DNA of 64,000 nucleotides from Andalucia godoyi (lineage: Eukaryota > Discoba > Jakobea > Jakobida > Andaluciidae), in assembly GCA_009859145.1 (NCBI GenBank), contig VRVR01000047.1, forward strand, positions 4,934-68,933. The letters run 5' to 3'. A program made the translations under genes and the position numbers. Below are positions 48,245 through 57,404 of the stretch, one piece after another (position 1 is the stretch's first letter; the number at the start of each line of letters is the position of its first letter). The notes under the pieces are model-generated. The model was given only the letters and a program-made list of their open reading frames with translations, searched no databases and had not been told where the DNA came from.

Positions 48245-50224
48245 TTAATCGAGTTTCAGCTTGAGAGTTGTCCATCGGGCCCACAGACCACTCAGACCAC
48301 AGCCGAACAGCGACATGACGAGGAAGAGCCATTCGCGCGAATACGGGACGACTTGGACAGTGCGGATGCCGTTGGTGGAAGGGTACACGCTTACGGCGAA
48401 GGAAGGCAGACTCCATGAAGCTGGAAATGGCGAAGAGGACGCGCCGCTGTGGACTGTCCATTCGCTCTGTTCGCCATGGAACTCAAAGATGGGCGAGTAG
48501 GCGGGCGTCACAGAAGCAGCCAGACCAATGTTGCTCCAAGACTCCAGTCTCTGATGCACATACTGCGTGACCCAGTCGGCGTCCGCAAGCTGGGAATTGG
48601 GAAATGCGAATCCGGCAAAGGAAATTGTGTTTTGCGAGGACAGGTCTCCCAGCAGTGAGTCGACAAGTGCGCACGAAATGTACTGCGAAACGTTCTGCTT
48701 CAAAGGGGACGGTTCACCATCAATTGGAACGAGCATTGCATGCACTGCCAGCCGGACAGCATCGCACAGAAGCGTACTGTTCAGAGGTTGCGAACTGAAC
48801 GCACGGTCTCCGACGGAATGATAATACCGATTCGAAAACACGGTGTCGTAATCTGTGAGTACGAGTGATCGGTTCGCGAGACTCGGGTACGTAAGAAGCA
48901 ACGGATGCAGCACGGACGGAGGAAGAACTCCGTTCGGAACCGAGGACATGTTCACATTTTTCAAGGAATGCGCACTGGATGCCATCATGTTGTGGGCAGA
49001 CTGGGCAAACGTGTCTGCAAATGACGGATTGCTTCGCTCCATCGCATGCACAAACATTGTATCCGACGATTCAAAGGCTAACGAACCAAGATCTACGAAC
49101 CTGTCAATTTCCCAGCTTCCGCTTGTGACGTGCGGAACAACAGCATCTGCAAGCCACTTGTACGTTCCTGCGTAACCGTAGGTATCGGCATTGGGAAACC
49201 AAAAAAGAAACTGCGTCGAATTGCGCATGCTGTTCGGAGTAGCTTGGAGCGCTGATCCAATGGCAAAGGCAGCTGTAAGCGCCACGGCAAGGCGACCATT
49301 GACTTCCCTCACGCTCGGCGAAAACCACGGAGCCTCTGTTGTGGAATCCAACCGTGCAGACAGCACTCGCACGGTCTGTGAACTGCTGCGCTCTACTTTA
49401 GCTCCAGGCAAGCCTGCCAACACGGAAAAGTCTCCAACAGGGCGGCATTTTCTCAGTTTCAGACAGCGATGAGCGTTTCGATAACCACTGAATGCACTGC
49501 GCACGTCAACCGCCCACAAAGGAAGCAGCGACCACGGAAACTCCCCGTGCCAATCTCCAAGCTTGCGATCGTTTTCATCCGCTCGTTCTCGTAATACACG
49601 CCTGCTTTCGGCATCGGAGACGTAGATTACGAACGGACCAGGAGACTGGAAACAGTGGTTTGTCCCGCCAGGATTCCACATCCAGGACTTTGACGACGGA
49701 ACGCCAAAGGCACTGTTCGGGTTGAGAGCATCGCAAGAAAACGGAGTCTCGTCCAAAGGCGGTGTTTCATCCGTTGCCAACACAACAACTGCGACTTCCG
49801 CTGCTGCTGCATCCGAACATGTGCTACGAATGATCTCGTACAAGGGCTTGGTCCACTGATCAGAGCGCACAACAAGAGCCTTGTACAATGGCGCTCCAAG
49901 CCCGCTTTCGATGCGATTTTGAAACTCATCACTCGACACCACTACGGAAATCCGCCCTGTAAGCACAAACAGCCGTCCAGAATCAGGAAACGAAGCCGCA
50001 ACCTCCTCGTCGGCACTCAGAAACTTGATGGATGTAAATGCCGGAATCGAATCGTAGAAAAAGTCGTAGAGCTTGTCAAACGGAAACAATGGTCGTCCGA
50101 GCCCCTTTTCATATGCAAGAGCAGGTGACACACACAGAACACACAATAACACCAACAGCGGCATCATCCCACCCACCATGCCGACTCCGTTTCCCCTCGA
50201 TCTGCCCATCATGTTCTGACCCAT
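48245..50224 (-). CDS. NCSTN: Nicastrin homologue (gamma-secretase subunit), 659 aa
   Basis: Nicastrin is the large glycosylated subunit of gamma-secretase, which gates substrates for the presenilin protease. ATG at 50224 (later in-frame Met codons are possible), TAA stop. A signal peptide (LLVLLCVLCVSPALA) is followed by a luminal domain: CDALNPNSAFGVPSS near residue ~175, MWNPGGTNHCFQSPGPFVIYV, then FLFWFPNADTYGYAGTYKWL and LVLTDYDTVFSNRYYHSVGD, which follow the nicastrin aminopeptidase-like domain (compare human GETFDYIGS and HNKYYQSIYD). SPIFEFHGEQSEWTVHSG and one TM helix (~630-650) end the protein. Many NxS/T sites. Divergent, but the order and spacing fit well. Confidence 0.85.
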   Translation of the reverse strand: MGQNMMGRSRGNGVGMVGGMMPLLVLLCVLCVSPALAYEKGLGRPLFPFDKLYDFFYDSIPAFTSIKFLSADEEVAASFPDSGRLFVLTGRISVVVSSDEFQNRIESGLGAPLYKALVVRSDQWTKPLYEIIRSTCSDAAAAEVAVVVLATDETPPLDETPFSCDALNPNSAFGVPSSKSWMWNPGGTNHCFQSPGPFVIYVSDAESRRVLRERADENDRKLGDWHGEFPWSLLPLWAVDVRSAFSGYRNAHRCLKLRKCRPVGDFSVLAGLPGAKVERSSSQTVRVLSARLDSTTEAPWFSPSVREVNGRLAVALTAAFAIGSALQATPNSMRNSTQFLFWFPNADTYGYAGTYKWLADAVVPHVTSGSWEIDRFVDLGSLAFESSDTMFVHAMERSNPSFADTFAQSAHNMMASSAHSLKNVNMSSVPNGVLPPSVLHPLLLTYPSLANRSLVLTDYDTVFSNRYYHSVGDRAFSSQPLNSTLLCDAVRLAVHAMLVPIDGEPSPLKQNVSQYISCALVDSLLGDLSSQNTISFAGFAFPNSQLADADWVTQYVHQRLESWSNIGLAASVTPAYSPIFEFHGEQSEWTVHSGASSSPFPASWSLPSFAVSVYPSTNGIRTVQVVPYSREWLFLVMSLFGCGLSGLWARWTTLKLKLD

Positions 50225-50416
50225 TGCCCAGCTTGCCCAACTTACCCGATTCACACCGATGATGCCTCCTGGGTTCTAAGCAGCTTGCAAGCGAGAAACG
50301 AGAAGCTCGTAAAGACCGACAGTCCGTCCGGATGGACGATGAGAGAGACAAAAAGGATTTCATAGAAAGAATTGAATGCAAAAATTATCTGACAATTTCC
50401 AAAGCGCTTAAAGCAT

Positions 50417-50458
<42 letters not shown>

Positions 50459-50558
50459 GTTGTGGTTTCGTTTTCGGTTGTTTTTGTTGTTATTTTTAAT
50501 AAATTTAACTGGGTCTTTTGTTAGTGGGAGTGAGTGAGTGAGGATTAGAGAATACTGG
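50225..50558. other. Divergent intergenic region with CGTTTT repeats
   Basis: A (CGTTTT)n tract at 50420-50458 and (GTGA)n near 50525-50541 lie before the plus-strand start. No gene seen. Confidence 0.7.
50420..50458 (+). repeat. (CGTTTT)n microsatellite
   Basis: Six tandem hexamers. Confidence 0.9.
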
Positions 50559-52343
50559 ATGGCGGATCCGTATAGTTCGGTCACTGGAACGCAGCATAGC
50601 TCAAGCAATCCATATGGCGATCCGGTGAATCCGTACCAGAGATCTAGCGCATCCACAGTGAATCCGTATGGCCAGTCAGCTCCTCACTCGCTTCCGAACC
50701 CTTATGGGCCACCTCCAACGCCAACGCCAACGCCAACGCCAGCCTCAGCGTCGGCATATCACAATCCGTATGGAAGCACACCGAGTCCCTATGGACTGCC
50801 AGCAGCCGCGCAGAATGGTGCGACGAACACAGGCTCCGGTCATATGGTGCAAGGTGGTGCGGCGGTGGTTGCAAAGCCTGCTCCTCCTCTCAGCAGCCAG
50901 CCACAGCCTCAGCCACAGCCACAGCCACAGCCACAACCCCAGCCGCAGTCGCGAGGGCTCCTGGACTACTTTGGACTGTCGTATCTGAGCCAGTCGAAAG
51001 CAGTTGCGAATCCAGGCCAAAAACAAGAGCATGTGGACGCTGGACAGTCATCGGTGTCTGGTAGTGGTGGTGGTGCTGGCGGAAGCGAGCATTCTGCGAA
51101 ACCGGTTGCAGAAGACGATGACCCCGAAGCGGAACAGGCTGCGCAGTCGGAATGGGTCCGGCAGGAAATTGGACTTTGTTCGACAAAGCAGCGTATCCGC
51201 GCATTCTATGGGCTGTCTATTTTACTGTACTTTGATTTCATCACGTGCATGCATGTCTTGAACGCGGTTCTTGGTATCCTTGGGCTCGCAAACTGGCTGC
51301 CTTGGATATTCTCCTCGGACGCGCGTGGCACTCGAGAACGCGGAGGCTTGGATGTGCTGTTTGTATCGGAGTACTCGAGTTCGTACAGAGGACTGTGGAT
51401 GGCGATGACGATTCTGGGTATTTTTGTGTCGTTCATATTTGGTCCGTTGCTGTCTGCTCGCATTCTTCGCATTTTAAAACAGCAGCATTTCGAAGAACGC
51501 GAAGACTATCTCCAGGGAACTACGCAGGATGAAATTCGGTCCAATCGCCATTTCTCTGCGAAGTCACGTGCCTGGCGTCGAGTTGCGTCCTTGTCGTGCT
51601 TTGCTTTCGCTTTGGGTGTGCAGGCCGGACTGACGTATGTCATTGCTTCGCAGCTCAGCAACTCATCCAACGTCGGATCAGTTTTGCTCAGCATCTGCAT
51701 TGCGCTGCTCAATATGGCCTGGAAACAACTGTCGAATCGACTCACCATGTTTGAACGTCACAGTACCTGGTCTGCGTTTCGCAAACACAACACTGCAAAG
51801 TTCATCTTGTTCAAGCTGCTCTGCGTGTTCGTCCTCTATCTTGTTCGCTACGGCGTTGCGGGCGCACAGTCTTCGGACTGCTTCCTTTCCATTATGGCCC
51901 GACAGTACTTCTGGCTGCTCATCATTGATGTGACCCTGATGAATATCGTGGAGCTGGTCCTGCCGCTCATTTGGAACAAGATTGCCACAACAGGGTCGCA
52001 CCAGAAGGGCTCAAATGAAGAACGACGACCTGTGTTTGATCTTGCAGAGGAGTACTTGGAGCTTCTGTACCGTCAGTTCATCATTTTCATGGGCTTATCA
52101 GTCCTTCCGATCATCGGATTGATGGGCCTCGTGATCAACTGGGTTGAGCAATGGCTGGATCGGTTCCGGCTGTTTCGTGCTTGCCGCAAGCCACCACGCT
52201 CCAGGCAGACAATGAGGAAGTTTCTGGCCTTCTTCTGCTGGGTAGTTGCGCTGTTCTCCCTCTTGTCGTGGCCCGCGGGAACCGCCTTTGTCTTGGGCAA
52301 TGCGTACGGGTCGATTGGCGATTCCTGCTCTGTATACGGCTGA
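50559..52343 (+). CDS. Eight-TM protein, possibly TMC-like, with NPYG repeats, 594 aa
   Basis: ATG at 50559, TGA stop. The N-terminal ~200 residues are disordered with repeated NPYG/NPYQ units and Pro-Gln and Pro-Thr runs. About eight hydrophobic segments follow (~220-590). The layout and the motifs RQYFWLLIIDVTLMNIVELVLP and LLYRQFIIFMGLSVLPIIGLMG recall the C-terminal half of TMC channel proteins (a conserved acidic helix, then the YRQxxxWxG helix), but the signature CWET motif is absent. TMC proteins are mechanosensory channels in animals; here the family link is tentative. Polytopic membrane protein is certain. Confidence 0.7.
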   Translation: MADPYSSVTGTQHSSSNPYGDPVNPYQRSSASTVNPYGQSAPHSLPNPYGPPPTPTPTPTPASASAYHNPYGSTPSPYGLPAAAQNGATNTGSGHMVQGGAAVVAKPAPPLSSQPQPQPQPQPQPQPQPQSRGLLDYFGLSYLSQSKAVANPGQKQEHVDAGQSSVSGSGGGAGGSEHSAKPVAEDDDPEAEQAAQSEWVRQEIGLCSTKQRIRAFYGLSILLYFDFITCMHVLNAVLGILGLANWLPWIFSSDARGTRERGGLDVLFVSEYSSSYRGLWMAMTILGIFVSFIFGPLLSARILRILKQQHFEEREDYLQGTTQDEIRSNRHFSAKSRAWRRVASLSCFAFALGVQAGLTYVIASQLSNSSNVGSVLLSICIALLNMAWKQLSNRLTMFERHSTWSAFRKHNTAKFILFKLLCVFVLYLVRYGVAGAQSSDCFLSIMARQYFWLLIIDVTLMNIVELVLPLIWNKIATTGSHQKGSNEERRPVFDLAEEYLELLYRQFIIFMGLSVLPIIGLMGLVINWVEQWLDRFRLFRACRKPPRSRQTMRKFLAFFCWVVALFSLLSWPAGTAFVLGNAYGSIGDSCSVYG

Positions 52344-52418
52344 AATCTCCACAGCCGTCGGTTGCAAATTGCTACGCTGTGATTCTTTGCCGTTTTGAAA
52401 TGTTTTCTTCAATATTAT

Positions 52419-52790
52419 GCCTACATTGTACACTGACCACGGATAATCATCGCTGATCACCCATAATCAATGTTGCAGCCCAACAACATGCATAACATGA
52501 TTGGGAAGGGGGTAGGCCCCAACACGCCCCTCGGCATGAGCGACGTTCTCAAGATAGATGTTGCGTTGCATGGACAACAAGAATAAAGAAATGAAATGAG
52601 CGTCGCTGTGCGAGAATGCAATGCGGCGGTGTGTGTATAGGGATTCCATGATCAAAATGGGAGGCGAAACGAATCGGGCATCGTGTGACGGAGTTGTCAA
52701 GATAGCAAACGCATGCGCATGGCGCGTGGCAGTGTTTTTGTTTGCGTGCGCTTTAGACTGCTTCATCATATCGCAATAAGTGGCAATGGT
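52419..52790 (+). repeat. Dispersed repeat family II, copy D (interrupted)
   Basis: Direct copy of 30829-31079 with only a handful of substitutions (GGAGGCGAAACGAATCGGGC.. identical) but interrupted at 52495/52496 by ~121 bp. The interruption shifts and stops the 92-codon ORF seen in copy E. Confidence 0.85.
52496..52616 (-). mobile_element. ~121-bp insertion carrying the family I core
   Basis: Absent from copy E, which joins CATAA directly to TGCAA. Read on the minus strand it contains AACATCTATCTTGAGAAC and GTGTTGGGGCCTACCCCC, the core shared with family I copies A-C. No inverted terminal repeats and no clear target duplication are visible. Either a small non-autonomous element inserted here or copy E lost it. 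Confidence 0.55.
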
Positions 52791-53007
52791 GCAACGCATC
52801 CTACTCGGCTACACTCAGTCGGCTGCTGCTCCCATTCGATCGTCGTTCTTTCCCCTCCCTTGCCTGCTTTCCAAGCTAACGTAATTTTTCGCTTTCTTTA
52901 ATGAACTACTGGATGCGCTCAAAACATGCGACTTGATATGACTTGTGAGGGAACCAAAAGGGCGACGGTTCGTCCAATGTTAGCAAACTGGAGGCAAACA
53001 TTCCCTA

Positions 53008-54774
53008 TTACAGTGCTTGATACTTCTTGTTGAATGATTGGGATCGTGGTCGCGTCTGAGCACCCTCTTCCGCCAAAAGACGATCCGCTTGTCTGCAGCT
53101 GCCCTTTGGTGTATTCGCATTCTCCTTGTCCTCGTTGTCCTGCTTTTCTGGTGAGGCTGGGTCGGCAGTCGACGCAGGAATCCCAGCTGGGGCAGGAGCA
53201 CTTGCCGACGGTTTCGCTGCTGCTGTGGGGGTCAGGGATGGATCCATGGGCCGCAGTGCATATGCGGAATACGAACGAGGACGAGTGCCAGCAGAGGACG
53301 CGGCTTCTTCCTTGGCCATAGCTGCAGTCGATGTTCCGAGATCAACCTCAAACAAGCAGAAGCGTGAAGACACGACTGCCGGCGCTACGCGGCCGCCCAA
53401 CATCAGCAACAACCCGACCGTTTTCTCCGAAGAAGTCGTTCCCGAGGGCAGAAATGCAGATGCAACCATACCGGTTGTCGACAGATCCAAGTCACGCACA
53501 CGCGACCAGCGGAACACATCGCCGTCTACCTCCTTCTTCATATTCTTTTCAGAATCTCTTCTGGATATTCCTGGCTTGCCATCCATGGAGCCAGCATCAG
53601 CGGGAGATGCAACAGACGAAACAAGCTCCAAATCGTAAATGGATTTCTTGTAGTGGACTTTCTTCGGATCTTCTGTGAACGTCTCTGATCCTCCAATTAG
53701 CCAAATCCGTTGGAAACCAGCACGATCAAACGATGCCACGGCACACTCGGCACGCGGAGGCGGCTGAGAACCACGGGTCTTGATTTTCGACCATTTTCCA
53801 TCTGCGGGCTGCACAAGTGGGTTCAGCAACATGAACCTCCACACTTCATCGGAAGCCTCGAAGTACGAGGCAGGGTCTTCCAAGTTGTTCTTTTGCTTTC
53901 CCCCTTGTGCTTTCAGCTTTGCAAAGATGGAAACCCAGCCACCAACAAGCACCAGCGAAGCCGCCTTTCCGTCCGACGCGTGGTCCGTCATCCACACAAG
54001 TGCGTGTCCAGCACGGCCTCCAGGGCCCTGGTCCTCCAAGTCGTCGGATGTTGGATGATGGACGCCATCGGATACCATAAACGATGTCATCGAAACCAAG
54101 TCCAATCCCCAACAATCGTGGCGCAGCTGGACGGATTCATCTCCATTTGTGACAATACCGCTGGTATTGTTGTTGTTGTTGTTGCCTGTGGTGTTGCCTG
54201 TGGTGTTGCCTGTGGTGTTGCCTCCTGCGGTGTTGGAATTGGAACTGGAATTGTCTTTCTTGGAGCTCTTTGCAGTTGAAAACCCGCGGTTTGCGATTCC
54301 GCCATGGACGTATACAATTCCTTGAGGCGAAACGCAAATTGCAGCCGAACAACGAGGCTCAAAAGCTGGTCCGACAACCTGTGCATCACACTGGCTCCAT
54401 TTGAAAGTTGCTGTATCAAACTCCCAAATGTCCGACAGAACCTTGGCCACGTTGTTGGAGTCGACCGTGAATCCTCCAAACAAGTAGAGCTTGTCTTGGA
54501 ACGACACCATGGACGCAAGAGCTCGTGGACAGGGCTGCAGATTCATGCTTGCCGACAGCCTGCCTGACTTCAGCACTGCATTTGTATTATCGCACAGCAC
54601 CGACCAGTCTTCCGAGCGCGGGTTGAACAAATACAGTGCGTTGGAATAGCCAGAAGCGTCCGACACGGAACACGTGCCTCCGAAAACATACACGAGCGAC
54701 TCGCACACTGCACTGCACGAATGCGCAAGGCACGTCGCAAACGAAACCGACCCCGACGCGCGAGTTTTCAGCAT
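53008..54774 (-). CDS. Kelch-repeat protein, 588 aa
   Basis: ATG at 54774 (MLKTRASGS); the frame is open above it from a GTG only. TAA stop. About five to six kelch blades in the first ~400 residues (LVYVFGGTC, LYLFGGFT, VYVHGGIA, LVLVGGWV, IWLIGGSE, LLLMLGGRV), each with the preceding W or F strand. A Thr-Gly-Asn minisatellite (TTGNTTGN, ~185-205) interrupts blade 3. The C-terminal ~130 residues are Ala/Pro/Ser-rich and end with a basic stretch. Kelch propellers bind proteins; no BTB, F-box or LisH domain is attached, so the role is open. Similar in fold, not in domain set, to muskelin in this window. Confidence 0.88.
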   Translation of the reverse strand: MLKTRASGSVSFATCLAHSCSAVCESLVYVFGGTCSVSDASGYSNALYLFNPRSEDWSVLCDNTNAVLKSGRLSASMNLQPCPRALASMVSFQDKLYLFGGFTVDSNNVAKVLSDIWEFDTATFKWSQCDAQVVGPAFEPRCSAAICVSPQGIVYVHGGIANRGFSTAKSSKKDNSSSNSNTAGGNTTGNTTGNTTGNNNNNNTSGIVTNGDESVQLRHDCWGLDLVSMTSFMVSDGVHHPTSDDLEDQGPGGRAGHALVWMTDHASDGKAASLVLVGGWVSIFAKLKAQGGKQKNNLEDPASYFEASDEVWRFMLLNPLVQPADGKWSKIKTRGSQPPPRAECAVASFDRAGFQRIWLIGGSETFTEDPKKVHYKKSIYDLELVSSVASPADAGSMDGKPGISRRDSEKNMKKEVDGDVFRWSRVRDLDLSTTGMVASAFLPSGTTSSEKTVGLLLMLGGRVAPAVVSSRFCLFEVDLGTSTAAMAKEEAASSAGTRPRSYSAYALRPMDPSLTPTAAAKPSASAPAPAGIPASTADPASPEKQDNEDKENANTPKGSCRQADRLLAEEGAQTRPRSQSFNKKYQAL

Positions 54775-55453
54775 CTTTGGACTGAACAAACAGTTATGAA
54801 GAGGAGCGAGAAGCAAAAAACCAAAAACAAAATAATTTTTTAATTCAACAAATCTAAAAGAAGAGGAGACAGAAGACAGAAACGAAGGACTGCAAGGACT
54901 GCACGACGGAGACACGGACACACGAGCCAGTCTGACACGAGAGAGAAAATGTCAAGGATGTCAGAGCCGGCACACTGGGCGGGCTTTGTCGGTTTTTTCC
55001 TTCATCCAGAGGGAAATCCACCAGCAGCCCAGCAAGCCAGCCACACCTACGTCGGGAGTCGAGGTCGTCTGCGCAGCTATTCACGTGGCGAGTAGTGCAG
55101 CAGCAAATCAGCTATGCCCGGAAAGTCCGGAACGCTCAAGCAGCTAGTCTCCAGTCTCACATGCAGCCCAAGCCAGCATCGCTCTTTTGCATTGCGGCAA
55201 ATCACAATGCAAAACAAAAACAAAAATGAAAGCCACCGCTCCGCTTAACACAGACTCACTACACGACTGATCCGCTCACTCGTTTCGTTCTATTTTGTCG
55301 ATTGCTTTGATTGTGTTCAGCGATATTAAGAGTATTGGTTGCATTGGTTTGGTTTTGTTGGTTTTGTTGGTTTTGTTGGTTTTGTTGGTTTTGTTTTGGT
55401 TTTGTTTTGTTTTGATTTTTTTTGAGGAGAGGCTGGAAGTAGGCGGTGAACCA
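54775..55453. other. Divergent intergenic region with TTTTGTTGG minisatellite
   Basis: Between kelch (minus) and the duplicated four-TM gene (plus). The minisatellite lies at 55345-55413. No gene seen; short ORFs begin at non-ATG codons. Confidence 0.6.
55345..55413 (+). repeat. (GGTTTTGTT)n minisatellite
   Basis: Tandem nonamers about 40 bp before the start codon of the next gene. Confidence 0.9.
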
Positions 55454-57178
55454 ATGGGCAACAAGCACAAAATTCTTCCTTTGCTTGCGGGTCTGTTTAT
55501 GACTGCGGCCTTTATCATGGTTGTTACTGGTCTTTCTCTCGTCGATTGGCTCGATGGCGACGCTGAATACTCGGTTATCCAGCAGACTTCTTCCTCTTCT
55601 TCATCGTCTGCGTCGTACTCGGGTTCAAAGGGCACGGACTTTGGATCGTCGATGGAAGAGGTCGCGCGTAATGGAATTCCGTCGTTTTTGTGCCAGTCTT
55701 GCTCTGGGGGCCGAGGAGGCGGCGAGATGGCGACGCTGGATGCGAGTTTGGGGTCGAGCTCGGTGTCGCTACGTGAGAATGAAAACACGACGGTTATTAA
55801 CATGAAGTTTGATGTGTGGATTGGACTGTTGCAATTGTCACTGAAGCAGGACGGGTTCCGATTCTGGCTTCAGTGGGACTCGCTGCGTCGAAACAACCCG
55901 CAGTTTTCTCTGTATCAGTTCCAGATCGCTGGTCGAGGATGCATTGCGCTGTGCTTGATTGGCCTAGGGTTCCTGATCTGCTCGTTTGTGTGTGGAGTGC
56001 TCGCACCCCAGAAGCGGAAGGCGGGAAAACAGCGGATGCTTCGGCTTGTAGCAGTGTGTCTGGCGTTTGTCGCGACGGCGTGGTTTGAGGTTGCGGTCAT
56101 CGTGTACGCCGCGCAACTTCCAGAAAAGATGTTCACGGACTCTGACCAGTTCAAGGTGCTCAAGGAGGAGTACAAGTATGGAACGTGCTTTTATCTGGTC
56201 ATCTTTGGCGGAATTGCAACGGGCATTGGTGCCGTCTTGCTCATGATGTGGAGACCTCCCAAGGAGCGTGCAGTGGAAAAGGCAATGCGTACTCCGGGGG
56301 TTACGCATTCGCAGGCGGTTGCGCAGGTGAATGCAGAAACAGAGCGGCAGACCCGTGCGGAGCAGTACTTTGTGCGCCAGAAAAAGTCTCTTGCGTTGGC
56401 AGCAATCGTTCTTGCTGGAATCGCAGCTTGCTTCATCACTGCTGGCACCGCGCTGACCGCTTGGGAAGAGCAGGACTATGTTGTGGAGGGCATTTCTGGT
56501 CCAAGTCGAACAACTCGTAGTTTGCAAGCCGTCAACATTGCAGTTGGGCTTGAATTCATTCGCGGTGACGTGGGCTGCTTCAGCTTCCAAACCACCTGGG
56601 AAGACCTCAAGAACTACTATGACCGGCCGGAGTTTGAGGGAGATCCCAATGCAAAGAGCCAGTCGGACCTGTACGAAAAGTATCGGTCGGCCGGAATCGT
56701 GGCACTCTTGGTGTTCTCTGGAAGCATCATCGCCGTCATCGTGTTCTTCATGGTTTCCACGTGGTACATGATCTTCCTGAGACCTCGCATTTTCCTCCGA
56801 TCTCTTACCACGTTCCTTGGATTCGGGTCCACTGCTGGAACGATCGCAGGGCTTATTTTGTGGTCAGCAATCCGTCCCCATGATGATTTGTTGGTATTCT
56901 TTTCTTCGCGGCCCGGAACGAGCATCCAGCAACATGACAAGCAAGTCTTCGCGTCGACTTCCTTGTACCTGGTGGTTTTTGGTGCAGTTGTCATGGCTAT
57001 CTCTGCAAGCCTCATGTTTTTCTTCCGCCCAGTCGTCGTCGAGGATTCGCCTGTGGACTATGATGAGAGTGAAAAGCTGGAGGAAGAAGCCGCGTCGAGC
57101 GCATCAGCTTCCGCCGCACCGTCTGCAGCTGCCTCCTCGTCTTCCTCCACGAGCGCAATGCGAACCGTTCGTGTGTGA
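55454..57178 (+). CDS. Eight-TM protein built from two four-TM units, 574 aa
   Basis: ATG at 55454 (MGNKHKILPLL), TGA stop; the open frame above it is the minisatellite. Unit 1 (~8-270): TM, long loop, TM, TM, TM, ending VLLMMWRPPKE. Unit 2 (~310-535): TM (SLALAAIVLAGIAACFITAG), long loop, TM, TM, TM, ending SLMFFFRPV. The matching loop lengths and the similar ends (YLVIFGGIATGIGAVLLMMWRP and YLVVFGAVVMAISASLMFFFRP) show an internal duplication. The overall plan recalls claudin/PMP22-like tetraspans, like the single-unit protein at 18772-19794, but no family signature is clear. A Ser/Ala tail ends in RTVRV. Polyadenylation-like AATAAA at 57249. Confidence 0.85.
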   Translation: MGNKHKILPLLAGLFMTAAFIMVVTGLSLVDWLDGDAEYSVIQQTSSSSSSSASYSGSKGTDFGSSMEEVARNGIPSFLCQSCSGGRGGGEMATLDASLGSSSVSLRENENTTVINMKFDVWIGLLQLSLKQDGFRFWLQWDSLRRNNPQFSLYQFQIAGRGCIALCLIGLGFLICSFVCGVLAPQKRKAGKQRMLRLVAVCLAFVATAWFEVAVIVYAAQLPEKMFTDSDQFKVLKEEYKYGTCFYLVIFGGIATGIGAVLLMMWRPPKERAVEKAMRTPGVTHSQAVAQVNAETERQTRAEQYFVRQKKSLALAAIVLAGIAACFITAGTALTAWEEQDYVVEGISGPSRTTRSLQAVNIAVGLEFIRGDVGCFSFQTTWEDLKNYYDRPEFEGDPNAKSQSDLYEKYRSAGIVALLVFSGSIIAVIVFFMVSTWYMIFLRPRIFLRSLTTFLGFGSTAGTIAGLILWSAIRPHDDLLVFFSSRPGTSIQQHDKQVFASTSLYLVVFGAVVMAISASLMFFFRPVVVEDSPVDYDESEKLEEEAASSASASAAPSAAASSSSSTSAMRTVRV

Positions 57179-57404
57179 TTTTCCTCTGTCAGTATGTGCG
57201 TCCGTGCATGCATGCGTGTGTTTTTGCTTCCCATTGTGTACCTTGTCGAATAAAAAAACAACCTCGTGAGAAACCCCTCGTCGTGATTTGCATCTGATAA
57301 ATATGTTTATTACTACTTTTTGCTGTAATAATTTTAAAAAAAGAGAAGAGAAGGAGGGGAGGGGGAGGGGACCCCAGACAGACAAAGAGACATAAATTAG
57401 TAGG

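Noticed and set aside
48245-50224. PIG-S (GPI transamidase subunit) for the 659-aa glycoprotein
   Set aside because: The FWFPNADTYGYAG and SNRYYHSVGD segments and the single C-terminal TM match nicastrin; PIG-S has TM helices at both ends.
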